A DNA stretch of 64,000 bases. Source: Atherix ibis. Lineage: Eukaryota; Arthropoda; Insecta; Diptera; Athericidae. A program made the position numbers and the translations under genes. A model generated the notes under the pieces. That model saw only the letters and a list, made by a program, of their open reading frames with translations. It was not told where the DNA came from and did not search any database. The first letter of the stretch is position 1; each line of letters starts with the position of its first letter. Positions 33,600 to 44,431 of this stretch are shown in pieces. The stretch is taken from contig OY282610.1 of NCBI GenBank assembly GCA_958298945.1, positions 31,074,167 to 31,138,166 on the forward strand. Direction: 5' to 3'.

Positions 33600-35330
33600 G
33601 ACAAATATATTTTTTAAATTTTTCTTTCAAATATGCCTACTTAATCAAGTAATGGCAATATTTTATATAATTTTTATTCAGTAATTTACAATTATTATAT
33701 AAAAGAAAAAAAACTAAGTGTATATTAACTATATTAAGTAACAGTTTTCCATAAAAAAAAAACAATGTAAAATGGTATTACAAGCTATCTGAAGCTTATT
33801 AAATTTTTACAACTCTGTCCTAGGGTAGTTTATATGAAAAGATAACAAAATTCTCAATCTAATCTAATTTTAGGTACCTAAATATAATACATAAATATCT
33901 AATCATCAACCGAGAGTCATCCATCCATCCATTGTGCATGAATTCCATTACATGATTATATATTATGGTAGTCGTACCATTACCATCGCGATGAGACGAT
34001 GAGATGACTTGCTTTAATGGCATGGTTAGATATTTATTCCAAGTGTTTTTATTATATAATATTAAACTGACCAAAGGCTTTAAAATTAAAGGTTTCGTGT
34101 CTTTTTTGTTGCATTTTTTTCTTCATGTTTTTATCTATTTAAATAGCTGTGTAATATCTCGAAAACGGGTAAATATTCTTATTAATAGAACTGCGTGAAT
34201 TTTTTCATAAAATTACTACAGCATTTAATTACGGAACGAAATGGTGTATAAAAAATTTCTTTAATAACCTATTTAGATACAATGTGACCTTTTGTAATAT
34301 TGGTTTTTTGTTGTTGTTGATTTTTACATAAAAATTCTGTGTTCAGCGATAAAAAAATATTGACATTTTCTTAAATATGCTATAAGGGTGGATGAGTAAA
34401 CGAAAATATTTTTCACTATATACTTGGAATAGTTTTATCCACGAGTATGCTATGTAAGTTACGATTTATGTTAAACTAAACATTTGTAACTAGTTATACG
34501 TGTTAGGATTTTATGGATATGCCTAGCGGTAAAACATATCTTACGATATGGTTTTGAATAAACTACAATAAGGACTATTGCTATATAACATATTTGTTAT
34601 TTTCTTGGCAAAATTTATGATTCATAGTATTTTACAAATTTTCAAAGCTGCATAAGTATTATTTCAATATTTTTATAAAAAACTAAAGTGCTTTCTATAT
34701 TTAATTTTAATTATTTCATTTTATTGCATTTGGATTTTGTCGGAGTATAGGGGGGGGGCAGTAAGGGGTTGGGTATTTAATAAAGATACGGTATAATATT
34801 TTAAAATATATTAAAAGCTACAAAAACAGTATGTTTGAGTATCTGTGATGAAATATTGCAGAAAATTTGAAACGGTAACATTTTAAAATTATAGTGTTAT
34901 CCAATTTATGTTTAAAAAAAATAAAGTTCATTAAAACGTATTTTAAATGGTCCATAGTTAAAATATTATCCACCAATACCTGATTTTTCAATTTAAAAAA
35001 TAAAATTGGAGTCAATAAAAACTTCTGACTAAAATTCGCCACTCGACAGTCACTTTTCACGAATACCATGGCATCTACTCAGTCACTTGTGCGTTCTAGA
35101 GGATCATGTATGGTAATTTTTTTTTATTGCCATGTCCACCCAGTGAGAAATAAGCCTATTTTATAATGACCATAGTCTCCATCTGAAGTACTATTTTTTC
35201 ACAAAAAAAAAATTCGTTATTTTATATTTAAAAAGAATAAGAAAAAATAAATAAATTAAAATTCTAGTCACTTTTATATTTTTGAATATTAGAAAATACA
35301 AATAATGGGATCAGTGTGATGAGAGTGATT
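33600..35330. other. AT-rich stretch with no recognisable gene
   Basis: Includes a run of nine G at 34750-34758. No coding motif seen on either strand. Confidence 0.6.
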
Positions 35331-35403
35331 TTCTTCGTAATAATTTTATTCTGTTTTATACATTAGTGATATCCTTTTCGAAAAAGTTCCCTTCTTTGCA
35401 ATA

Positions 35404-36681
35404 CGAGGGTCGTTCAATAAGTCCTTAGAAAAAGATGAAAAAAACTGTTTTTTAAAAAAAAAATTTTTATTTTTCAACATAATCTCCTTTTAGCTCTATA
35501 CACTTTTCCAACCGTTTTTCCAAAATTTTGATCCCGTCCAAAAAATAGGATTTCGGAAGTTCTGCAAAATACTCGTCCGTTTGAGCAATGACGTCCTCGT
35601 TGGAAGTGAACCATCGTGCGCCAAGCCATTTCTTCAAAATGGGGAAAAGAAAATAGTCACTCGGGGCCAAATTTGGTGAATAAGCGAGATGCTGCAACAA
35701 TTCCATTCTCAATTCCACAATTTTGGCCATGGAAACAGCGTAGGTGTGCACACGCGCATTGTCCTGATGCAAGAGGATTTTTTTCTTCTTCAGATGGGGG
35801 CGTTTCTCTTTGATTTCCTCGCTCAACCGTTGCAATAACGGCGTGTAATACGCTCCTGTTATTGTTTTTCCTTTTTCCAAGTAGTCGATAAAAATGATGC
35901 CCTGCGAATCCCAAAAGACCGTGGCCATCACCTTGCCGACCGATGGCACAGTTTTTGCCTTCTTCGGAGCCCGTTCACCCTTGAAAATCCACTGTGATGA
36001 CTGTCTCATCGTTTCTGGAGTGTAGTAGTGTATCCAGGTTTCGTCCACAGTGACATATCGATGAAGGAATTTGGCAAGATTGCGATGAAAGAGTGCCAAC
36101 ATAGCCTCAGAGTCCACTACACGATTGCGCTTATTCTCCTCTGAGACCCATCTTGCCGAAGTTTTTTTCACAGACAATTTTTCATGCAAAATTAAAGCGA
36201 CTGTACCTTGTGATATGCCCGTGGCCTCAACTAATTCGCGCACTTTAATTCGCCGATAGTTCAAAATCAGATCGTGGATTTTGTCGGTGATTTCAGGAGT
36301 AGACACCTCAACTGGGCGTCCTGAACGATGTTCATCTTTTGTGGATGAACGGCCACGTTTAAATTCATTCACCCAATTGTAAACCGTTGCAAACACAGGT
36401 GCAGATGTGCCATGAACTGCATCCAACTCGGTTTTGATTTCTTTCGGGCTAAGCCTTTCAAATGGAGATGTTTGATGACAGCCCCAAACTCGCTTTTTTC
36501 CATTGTTATGCACAAATAAATGGCGTTAACTTTAATCGACGATATAAATTGACCTACGCTATGGATCGATCTGAAATTTTGCCAGCTTTCCTGTCGATAG
36601 TGCTTCTTACAAAAAAAAATCTTTACCGACACTACGAGCGCAATTTCTCGAATTTTCTAAGGACTTATTGAACGACCCTCG
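35404..36681 (-). mobile_element. mariner A4, nested in the older mariner
   Basis: TAs at 35402-35403 and 36682-36683. Both ends read CGAGGGTCGTTCAATAAGTC plus CTTAGAAAA. Length is 1278 bp. It has the same orientation as the host relic. Confidence 0.94.
35467..36503 (-). pseudogene. mariner A4 transposase, frameshifted
   Basis: The true start is the ATG at 36503 (MEKSEFGAVIKHLHLKG). A one-base deletion right after this, in GGCTTAAGC, shifts the frame. A 348-residue open frame therefore exists only by reading through from a different upstream ATG (36513). Thereafter the body is open to the natural stop after GDYVEK. Three residues of the linker are deleted (WVSEENK for WVPRLLSEENK). The catalytic triad is intact: VDETWIHYY, HQDNARVHT, and SPNLAPSDYF with the last Asp kept. 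Confidence 0.9.
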
Positions 36682-37190
36682 TATTTTCATTGTTTACAGC
36701 GGTGCTGGAAGACTTCAACTAGAATCTTCTTCAGGTCATCTTAAATAATAAAAAAAAAAACAGTCACAAAAATGACATTATTTTATTAATACCTAAAATA
36801 GTGTAAGCAAGGAGCTGAAAGCAATCCGATCTGAAGCCTTTCAGCATTCGACAGTATCAAGATGACGTTCTTCAAAGTATATTTTTTTATCTTGGGTAAC
36901 AAAACAGTCACGTGAACTTAGATCAGGTGAAAAGGCCGACTGGAAATCAACAGGAATCTTTTCCCCCCAGAATATATGAACGTAGATGACCGTGTTACAG
37001 GAGACGAACTGACGTAAGAACTCTTTTTATGAGCATTTCAAGAACTTCTTCATATGAAAAAATGATTAACAGTTGAAATTGGCGGAATAATCAATGGTCT
37101 AACCGCACAAGAAACCCTCACTTGTGCCACATTTTCATATATTTTCGATGTTGAAGGCCTTCCTGAGCGAAATTAGTTATCCACTATTTC

Positions 37191-38281
37191 TTCAAAGTAT
37201 TATATAAATATGCTTTATATCATAACTAACTACTTGTCATAACTAATAAGTTTCTCATTTATTATATTTGATAATCGTTACAGTCATTTTTGTCATGTTT
37301 TTGTGTAACAATGATTTTTAAATTTTTCCCATCTAAATTGCCATTATATGCTTGCTATGGTCACATACTTAGATGAAAAATTTAATGTTGAAGAAAATGG
37401 TTAAATAAATATAAATCCTAGACATGTAAGCAATTTCCTATTATCCTATCTACAAAATATAAATATTAACTTTAATGGTGGATCTACGGGTTGTTATTTT
37501 TTTAAGCATAAACATCACTGCTTATAGTATAAGTTGTAGTAGAAATAGTATTAGTAATACCACTAATAATAGTTATAGTGTAGATGATAGTAATTTTTGT
37601 AGCTGATATTTATTATCGTTTCTTTTGGTTGCTATTTAGGTGACTAAATCTTTTCAAGTTAAAGAAATTGGTTTTCACAAACAATAGAATAAATTGTTTC
37701 TGTGAGCGTTTTTCGAGGCCATAAATACACTTCCAGAAATCGTTTTATATAAATTATTAACTAAAAGGGACTAACTGCACAACAACCATTCATCATTGTG
37801 ACAAAAAAATATAAATGGCGAAAATTGTTTTTCTTTCTATTCTTCAAAAAAAAAAGAAAATTATAAACATTTTCTTCATTTGCCCATCCTTTTTTTTAAG
37901 GATATTATTTATGTCTAGTTTAGTAGTTTTTTGTCCAAAAAGTTTTTATCATAATTATGAATAAAACAAAAATTCATACACTATTATAAGATTTAAATGT
38001 ATTTTAATAGTCCTAGAATTGGAACACAAAACTTTACTGATTTTTGGATCAAAACTATTGTAAACAGTTTTGAATTTAACATTTTGTCTACACAGTATAA
38101 TTTTTTTGGTTTTTATTTATGTATAAGAATTTTATAAATTTAGCAGTTGAAAAAATATAAACATAACTTCTTTTACACTCTTAATATCAAGCAATTGAGA
38201 TAGATACGAGTATATAGTCTCTAATGTAACACACATAAGCCGTCCCGTTCTTTGAAGGAATCAACCTATACGTCAACCATA
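37191..38281. other. AT-rich stretch with no recognisable gene
   Basis: No coding motif seen on either strand. Confidence 0.55.
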
Positions 38282-38283
38282 TA

Positions 38284-38497
38284 TGAGTTCTGTTCAAAAA
38301 GTATCGCGAATTTTGAATTTCCGCGGGTTACGTGTATGCGATTTTCGATTTTTGTGGCGTTATGTTGGTACTCATGTCTCTCACTTATGTTCGGCAATTT
38401 TGAATGTTCAGTCAATTTTTGACGGCTGATTTGCTTGCAGGTGTTCTGGCTCGTCTTCGATTTTTGACCATTCCAAAAAATAGATCAAAGAATCTGT
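38284..38497 (+). repeat. Left arm of the D2 long inverted repeat
   Basis: 214 bp containing the terminal repeat, the transposase 5' UTR and the first codons. Pairs with 39256-39480. The start codon in this arm is ATA (38480-38482). Confidence 0.88.
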
Positions 38498-39268
38498 ATC
38501 AAATTTTGTGTGAAAAACAAAATTAATTGCGCGGACGCATTCCAAATGTTGACTGTTTATTGGTGGTACAAAATGTTCTCAGAGGACCGAGAAGACGTGA
38601 ACGATGAAAAGCGTGCCGGACGCCCGAGCACGTCAACAACAGACGAAAACATTGATGAAGAGAAGAAAATAGTATTGGCCAATCGTCGAATCTCATTAGA
38701 GAAGTTGCTGAGGACTTAAAAATATCGACTGGCTCGTGTGAGAGGTATGGCCGCGAAATTCGTTCCAAAATTGCTTTAACATTGCTAAGGAGCTGTTGGA
38801 CTCTGTCCGCGATGACCCAAATTTGCTCCAAAGGAACATAACTGGTGGCGAATCATGGGTTTATAGTTATGAAGTAGAAACCAAAGCTTAATCATCCCAA
38901 TGGAAGCTGCCGCACGAGCCAAGACAGAAAAAGCGCGCCAAGTTCGGTCGAATGTGAAAGTTTTGGTTACAGTTTTCTTCGATTGCAGGGACGTGGTGCA
39001 TCATGAGTTCTTGCCACAGGGTAGAACAATCAGTAAGGAATATTACCTGCAAGTAAAGCGGAAGTTGCGCGAAGCAATCCTCCAGAAACACCCGGATTTG
39101 TGGAAGAACAAAAATTGGCTTTTGCACCATGATAACGCCCCTGCTCACGCATCGTTGCTTGTGCGCGAATTTTTGGCCAAAAACAACACACTAATAATAC
39201 CGCAGCCACCGTATTCTCTAGATCTGGCCCCCTGTAGCTTTTTCTTGTTCCCGAAACAGATTCTTTGA
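38480..39268 (+). pseudogene. mariner D2 transposase, chimeric and broken
   Basis: Blocks: KNKINCADAFQMLTV; YWWYKMFSEDREDVNDEKR; RPSTSTTDENIDEEKKIV; then frameshifts. The first catalytic site reads GGESWVYSYE (Asp to Gly). The frame recovers at 38900 with VLVTVFFDCRDVVHHEF, the second site HHDNAPAHAS (intact) and YSLDLAPCSFFLF, where the third Asp is Ser. Coding sequence then runs straight into the inverted 5' arm and stops. It has lost two catalytic residues and its start codon. Confidence 0.88.
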
Positions 39269-39480
39269 TCCATTTTTTGAAATGGGCAAAAATCGAAGAC
39301 GAGCCAAAATACGTGCAAGCAAAGCAGTTGTCAAAAATTAGCTGAACATGCCAAATGGTCGAACTTGTCAGCATTAATGAGAGACATGAGTACCAACATA
39401 ACGCCATAAAAAAAATCGAAAATCAAATATACGTAACCCACGGAAATTCAATATCCGCGATACTTTTTTAACAAACCTCG
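39256..39480 (-). repeat. Right arm of the D2 long inverted repeat
   Basis: 225 bp, the inverted counterpart of 38284-38497, diverged by scattered substitutions and small indels. It begins with the inverse of ATGGATCAAAGAATCTG and keeps the ATG that the left arm has lost. It replaces the C-terminus and 3' UTR of the transposase. Confidence 0.88.
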
Positions 39481-39482
39481 TA

Positions 39483-40374
39483 GTTTTGACGATTGTTATG
39501 ACTAGAAATTTTTAATTATTGTCAACTAATAAAAATTATTCATTGTTTAAAGAATTTCAGCACTTCTATGTTAAAGTGAAGTTCAATGAACGTACAGAAA
39601 ACTTAATCTTATACAAAAATGGCATAGATACTATTTCTAAGACATTTACTCTATGAAAATGGTAAATGAAAGTAGATTGGAAAAACATTGAAAATGGCAA
39701 TGACAAAGAAAATTTCGAAGTTAAAATAAACGATTAACCAAAAGAGGCAAATGCTAGATTAAAATTGTAGAAGAAGTAATTAAGTTACTTTTTTTTGTTT
39801 ATTTCTTCAATATCTCCTTTACAACTTTAAACGAACAATTAGTCCTTTCGGATTCCCTTTTGAATGTACTTCCACGTTTTCTAGATCATTCGATTTGGGT
39901 GAATATATTCCCTTCATTCCGTATAAAGTAATATGGTGCATGAAGCTTTCGATTGAAAATTTTGCTCGGACAAACGTTCCTCAAAATAATGTTACGATCC
40001 AACACAGGCCCGATGGATAGGATAAAAGACAAAAATAAATGCTGCACAAATTATGAGACATCTTCTCCAACCGCTGTTCCGACTACAACTTCACTCAAAA
40101 CTAAAAATAAGCTAAACTCACTAGCATAAGCAGCGCTAGTATTCATATAGCTTTGGAACCGGTTTTCTGAAATCTTCTAGAATACGCCAGAGCCATGCTA
40201 CGTTGTAACAGTAACAAGTGCGGATCGCTCAGCATAAAAACAATTATTTTTATTTTGAATTGTGACTGAACATTTCTTATTGAACATTTTTACTGAATTT
40301 TTTTCTGTGTCATTTCTAATGAAATTTCTACTAAAACATGTATTCTTAATATAATTAAAACACAGGCCATTTGG
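39483..40374. other. No recognisable gene
   Basis: A somewhat less AT-rich patch at 39840-40200 contains no motif I recognise. The rest is AT-rich. Confidence 0.5.
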
Positions 40375-40569
40375 TGATAAATAGAAGGTCACCTTGACTA
40401 TGCTATTGATGCCAGAGCATGCTGTTGATGCCAGAGGTATAATAATATTTATACCCATTAAATTCTATTTGATACTAATACTATCATTGCTACTTATGCC
40501 GAAAATACGACCATACTTGCTACGAATACTAATCCTGATATAGCTCCCAACAATTTACAATTCCATATA

Positions 40570-41846
40570 CGAAAGTCATTCAACAAGTACTTAGCCTCAC
40601 CGCCCGATGGAACTGCTGTCACAAAAGAAATTTACCATCATGCAGTACATTCTTTTAGTAGCCTACTGTCAAAGTTTCATTAGTTTTGTTTTGAGAGCCT
40701 TTGAAAGCGAGCGTGTCGGTCGGTTGCACAAAAATGGAAAAAGAATAATATCGTTCGGTGATTAGATTCCTGTTTTTGGAAGGGAAAACACGCAGCGAAA
40801 TCAAGATCGCTTGGATGCTGTGTATGGTGACTCTTCTCCTTCGATGGTGGCCGTCAAGAATTGGTTCAACGAATTTGTTCGTGGCCGCACGTCGGTTTTT
40901 GATGAGCCACGCCCAGGTGCCCCGAAAACGGCTGCTACGGAGGAAAACGTTAAAAAAGTCCACGATCTTGTCTTGGCAGACCGTCGATTGAAGGTTCACG
41001 AGATAGCTGAGACTGTGGGCATCGCAGTAGGAACGGTGCATCATATTCTACACGAAGAACTGGGCATGAGAAAGCTGTCGGCGCGATGGGTGCCGCGTTT
41101 GCTCACACCGGAAAACAAGCGCAACCGTGAGACCACATCGGCGACGTGTTTGGCGCTGTTTCAGCGCAATCCAGCGGAGTTCTTGCGTCGTTTCGTGACC
41201 GTCGACGAAACATGGATTCACTGGTACACACCAGAGACCAAGGAACAGTCGAAACAGTGGACTTCACCCGGCGAACGTGCTCCGAAGAAGGCGAAGACTG
41301 TTCGATCGGCCGGAAAGGTGATGGCCACCGTTTTCTGGGACTCACAAGGTGTGATCCACATCGATTACCTCGAGAAGGGTAAAACAATCACGGGGCGATA
41401 CTATGCTGACTTATTGGGCAGATTTGACGTTGAATTGAAGAAAAAGCGGCCCCGCTTTGCGAAGAAAAAAGTGCTGTTCTACCACGACAACGCGCCGGCT
41501 CACACCTCCGCCGTCGCCATGGCCAAATTGGTCGAATTGCGCTACGAATTGCTGCCCCATCCACCGTTCTCTCTAGATTTGGCCCCCTGTGACTACTTTT
41601 TGTTTCCAAACCTGAAAAAATCACTCGCCGGGAATAGATTTGGGTCGAATGAGGAGGTCATCGTCGCCACGGAGGCCTATTTTGCTTCCCTCGAGAAAAT
41701 GTATTTTTTGGACGGGTTAAAAAAGTTAGAGTATCGCTGGGCCAAGTGTATCGAGCTTGAAGGAGATTATGTAGAAAATAAATTGCCACCTTTCCAAAAT
41801 TTTCGTTTTTCTTTTGTAGGCTAAGTACTTGTTGAATGACCTCTCG
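40570..41846 (+). mobile_element. mariner B3, nested in a jockey RT
   Basis: The left end CGAAAGTCATTCAACAAGTA (two changes from CGAGGG) follows TA at 40568-40569. The right end, reversed, is CGAGAGGTCATTCAACAAGT, with one extra base. The right TA has become TC. Length is 1277 bp. Confidence 0.93.
40734..41824 (+). pseudogene. mariner B3 transposase with codon-5 stop
   Basis: Starts ATG at 40734, MEKE then TAA (CAA in B2), the same nonsense change as in B4. A one-base deletion near 40804 (ATCAAGATC for ATCAAAGATC) shifts the frame. Downstream a 337-residue open stretch begins MDAVYGDSSPSM, inside the first DNA-binding domain. It keeps the linker WVPRLL, the first Asp (VDETWIHWY), the second (YHDNAPAH; H to Y beside it) and the third (LAPCDYF). 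The natural stop after GDYVE is lost, so the frame runs to 41824. Confidence 0.92.
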
Positions 41847-42420
41847 TCCACAACCTTCAATCCTGATTTAAGAAATGGAGAGTGAAGGTAAATGGACAGA
41901 AGAGTGCTCATATTACTTTCATACTTTGTCAATAAAAACCTACTCCTTTATACCTTAATAATCTACAATACAATTATAACACCTATTTGGACTTATGGAA
42001 TTGAACTTTGGGGTTCAACGAAACGTTCCGATTCCTATCACGTCCAGGCCTTACAATCCAAGATCCTCCGTAAAATTGTTGATGCCCCCTTTTATATTCG
42101 TAAAAACGTAATACATCGTGATCTAAATGTTCCCTTTATTCAAGACCAATGCAATTTTCGCTCTCAAAAAATTTTACTCCCGCTTATCGTATCATCATAA
42201 TCCACTTGTGAGAGAATTATCCTGTACTGCCCTCCCTGGAAACACTCATCGGAGATATAAGAGACAATAGCCTAGAAATTTTCTAGAGGAATCTAACTTT
42301 AATTAGTGGGACAAATGCTGATGGGTGTTTACTACCACTTCATGAAGCACAAAATTGTATATGAAAATGTTATGTAAATCCGCTTATTATAATACAATTG
42401 TTGCTACAAATAAAAAAAAA

Positions 42421-43821
42421 TACAGAACTAGATCAAAAGGTTTTTTGAGTGTATCTCAGATATTTTAAAAATTTCTAATTAATGTTTTTATAAAATTATC
42501 AAGTATAATTCTAGGGAAAAAAATTTTTTTTTAAAGATATTCAAAAATTTTTCGCATTTATAAAAGTTGAAGATAAAATTTAATAGATAAAAATAACAAC
42601 ATATATAATAAATTTACAATTTCAAAGTGAAACATTGATTAAATTAAATGCTTCTTAATGAGATATTATTCTTATCTATTAATAAATCTACTTTGACCCA
42701 CATTTTCTAAGCCTTAAACAGAAAAGGATCTTTGACTAGATTCTTAAGTTTACCAGCAGGATATTGAAAAACAAGTGGTATGTGCACACCAGCGACGATA
42801 ACTACTACGATAAGAAGGACATGATGATGTACAACATTTTATTTTGAAATTTATGTATTCAATAATGAACTTAGTTGTTTCATGAACTGATAAAATTGGT
42901 ACGACAATATCTGCAGGCATGCTGTTACTCATTATATAATCGTTTAGATACTCTTATATATTGGATGGCTTATAAATCAAATATTTCAAAAGTAACATAC
43001 TCGTTATGCCTTCCGGTAGTACTCTTATTATTGTAATATGATGAAGGTACCAATATATTGGTACCTGTATAGGTATGCACAAGCAAATAAACAATTAGGT
43101 CTATATTACTACTATTATTTTACAATAAAATCTCAATATTTGTTTAGCTAATATTATAACATATGTAGATTATCGAAAATTCTATATTTCCGTAGTGAAT
43201 AATTTTCATTGCCACAATTTAGATTTATTTAGCAATTAATTTGAAGAAATATTCAAGTGCAAAAAGTTCGAGATAAAAATCAATAAAAAATACACAATTT
43301 TTTTTTATTATTACAATATTATATATCATATAGAATTAACATTAGATAATATAATCAGTTTTCCTTCTTTATTTTTGCTTTACCTTTTATGAAATGTGCA
43401 AAATAAGCTTAATTGACAAGCTTAAACTCATACTATAAAATTCAGTTCAGGTAAGATGAATAAGCATTTTTGGAACGAAAGGCTATGAAATCTTGTAGAA
43501 TTTTCAAGAATTCTATTCCTAATCCGATTATTAATTTTTTCCAAGTTAAAAAAATTAGCTAAGATGCGGTCATGATTATCTAAGAGTACTTAAATAAAAG
43601 TACATCTATAACGCAATAAATAGAAATTTTATAACACACACTTTGATAGGCATTTTGTAACAAAACTTTTCCTGTAGAATATTAAGTCTTTTAAAAAATT
43701 TGAAATACATTTTTTTTTGCAGCTTGATTCCATAGTAGATGTTTATGAATTACGAGAATTATGAGTGAATATGAACTTTTTTCATTTTGTGTCCTGAATT
43801 TATATAAAAATATATAAATTA
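42421..43821. other. AT-rich stretch with no recognisable gene
   Basis: A 60-residue minus-strand open frame at 42750-42932, rich in C and S, is not recognisable. No other coding motif seen. Confidence 0.55.
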
Positions 43822-44431
43822 AAAAATCATCATCATCATCAATGGTGTGACAATCGGGAGTCAAGTCTAAGCCTCATGATATAAAGGACTTCATGCATTC
43901 TGGGTTCACGCCGCGTAGTGCGTTCCTCTTCTTTTGGGCCATCAATGGAGCCACTATAGACGTTTCGGGCAGGATCTTCCTTATTCATGTAGATTAAGTG
44001 TCCAATCCAGTGTATCCTATTTACCTTAATTTTATTTAAAACCGGGCGGTCGTGGTAACGCTTTACGATTTTGTCATTAAATACATTTTGGAATCGTCCA
44101 TCTTCAGGGAGGGGACAAAAAAATCTTTCAAATGATCGTTCTCACGAATGCGCACTAGAATTTGCACTGGTTTTTGCTGAGATTCCAAGTTTCCAAAGAG
44201 GACATGAGGACTGAAGGGACTAGTGGTCTGTATAATAATGACTTCGATGTTGTGATCAGAATTTTTGAGCTGCTACCATGAACTAGGATTTTCCTTCTTT
44301 TATGTGTAGCCAAAGATTTTTCGCTGCCGGCTCAATCATGGTGAAGTCACCTCGTGCAGCTCTTTTGATCAACAAACGATGTCGATATCATCGGATTAAG
44401 CTAAAATCTGGACAGACGTAATGGTGATATA

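Larger units (their letters stand above)
35356..37175 (-). pseudogene. Transposase of the old mariner relic
   Basis: Blocks in order: GRPSTSKIYENV (between helix-turn-helix and linker); VLEMLIKRVLT (second DNA-binding helix region); then FLRQFVSCNTVIYVH, which aligns with FLRQFVTGDETWIHH, so the first catalytic DE is now NT. A deletion jumps to SAFSPDLSSRDCF, the third catalytic site (Asp kept). Then come RHLDTVE and DDLKKILVEVFQHRCKQ. After a one-TA junction where A4 is inserted, the frame continues KYCKEGNFFEKDITNV. The second catalytic site lies in the deletion. Confidence 0.7.
35330..37190 (-). mobile_element. Old mariner relic, split by mariner A4
   Basis: The right part, on the minus strand, starts FRSGRPSTSKIYENVAQVR near 37170. 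The left part, beyond mariner A4, ends CKEGNFFEKDITNV with a stop at 35356-35358. Terminal repeats are not identifiable, so limits are approximate. The motifs point to the same broad group as family D (GRPSTS, GNYFE ending) but to a separate, older lineage. Confidence 0.7.
38284..39480 (+). mobile_element. mariner D2 with unusually long (over 200 bp) inverted arms
   Basis: Flanking TAs are at 38282-38283 and 39481-39482. The outer ends match family D (left TGAGTTCTGTTCAAAAAGTA; right, reversed, CGAGGTTTGTTAAAAAAGTA). Unlike D1, the whole right side is an inverted copy of the left side, so the normal 3' region of the element is absent. Length is 1197 bp. Confidence 0.9.
40440..42200 (+). pseudogene. 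jockey RT C-terminal relic
   Basis: The RT catalytic box reads YAEN instead of YADD, so both aspartates are lost. The thumb and connection region is interrupted by mariner B3 (40570-41846). After the mariner there are two stops. About 60 codons between PLYLNN and YNTIITPIWTYG are deleted. The last open stretch at 41892-42200 encodes WTYGIELWGSTKR, YHVQALQSKILRKIVD, and NVIHRDLNVPFIQDQC. Confidence 0.8.
40375..42420 (+). mobile_element. jockey fragment (plus strand) split by mariner B3
   Basis: Left of the mariner: NIYTH, then ATYAENTTILATNTNPDI, ending LQFH at 40566. Right of it: HNLQS, then FKKWRVKVNGQKSAHITF, and later PIWTYGIELWGSTKRSDSY and VIHRDLNVPF. The 3' end is an A-rich tail at about 42411-42420, preceded by a UTR starting GATGGGTGTTTACTACCAC, similar to the copy at 31.8 kb. 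The left limit is uncertain and no target duplication was found. Confidence 0.8.

Noticed and set aside
42750..42932. A Cys/Ser-rich 60-residue minus-strand frame as a possible host exon
   Set aside because: No splice context or homology I can recognise; it lies in AT-rich spacer.
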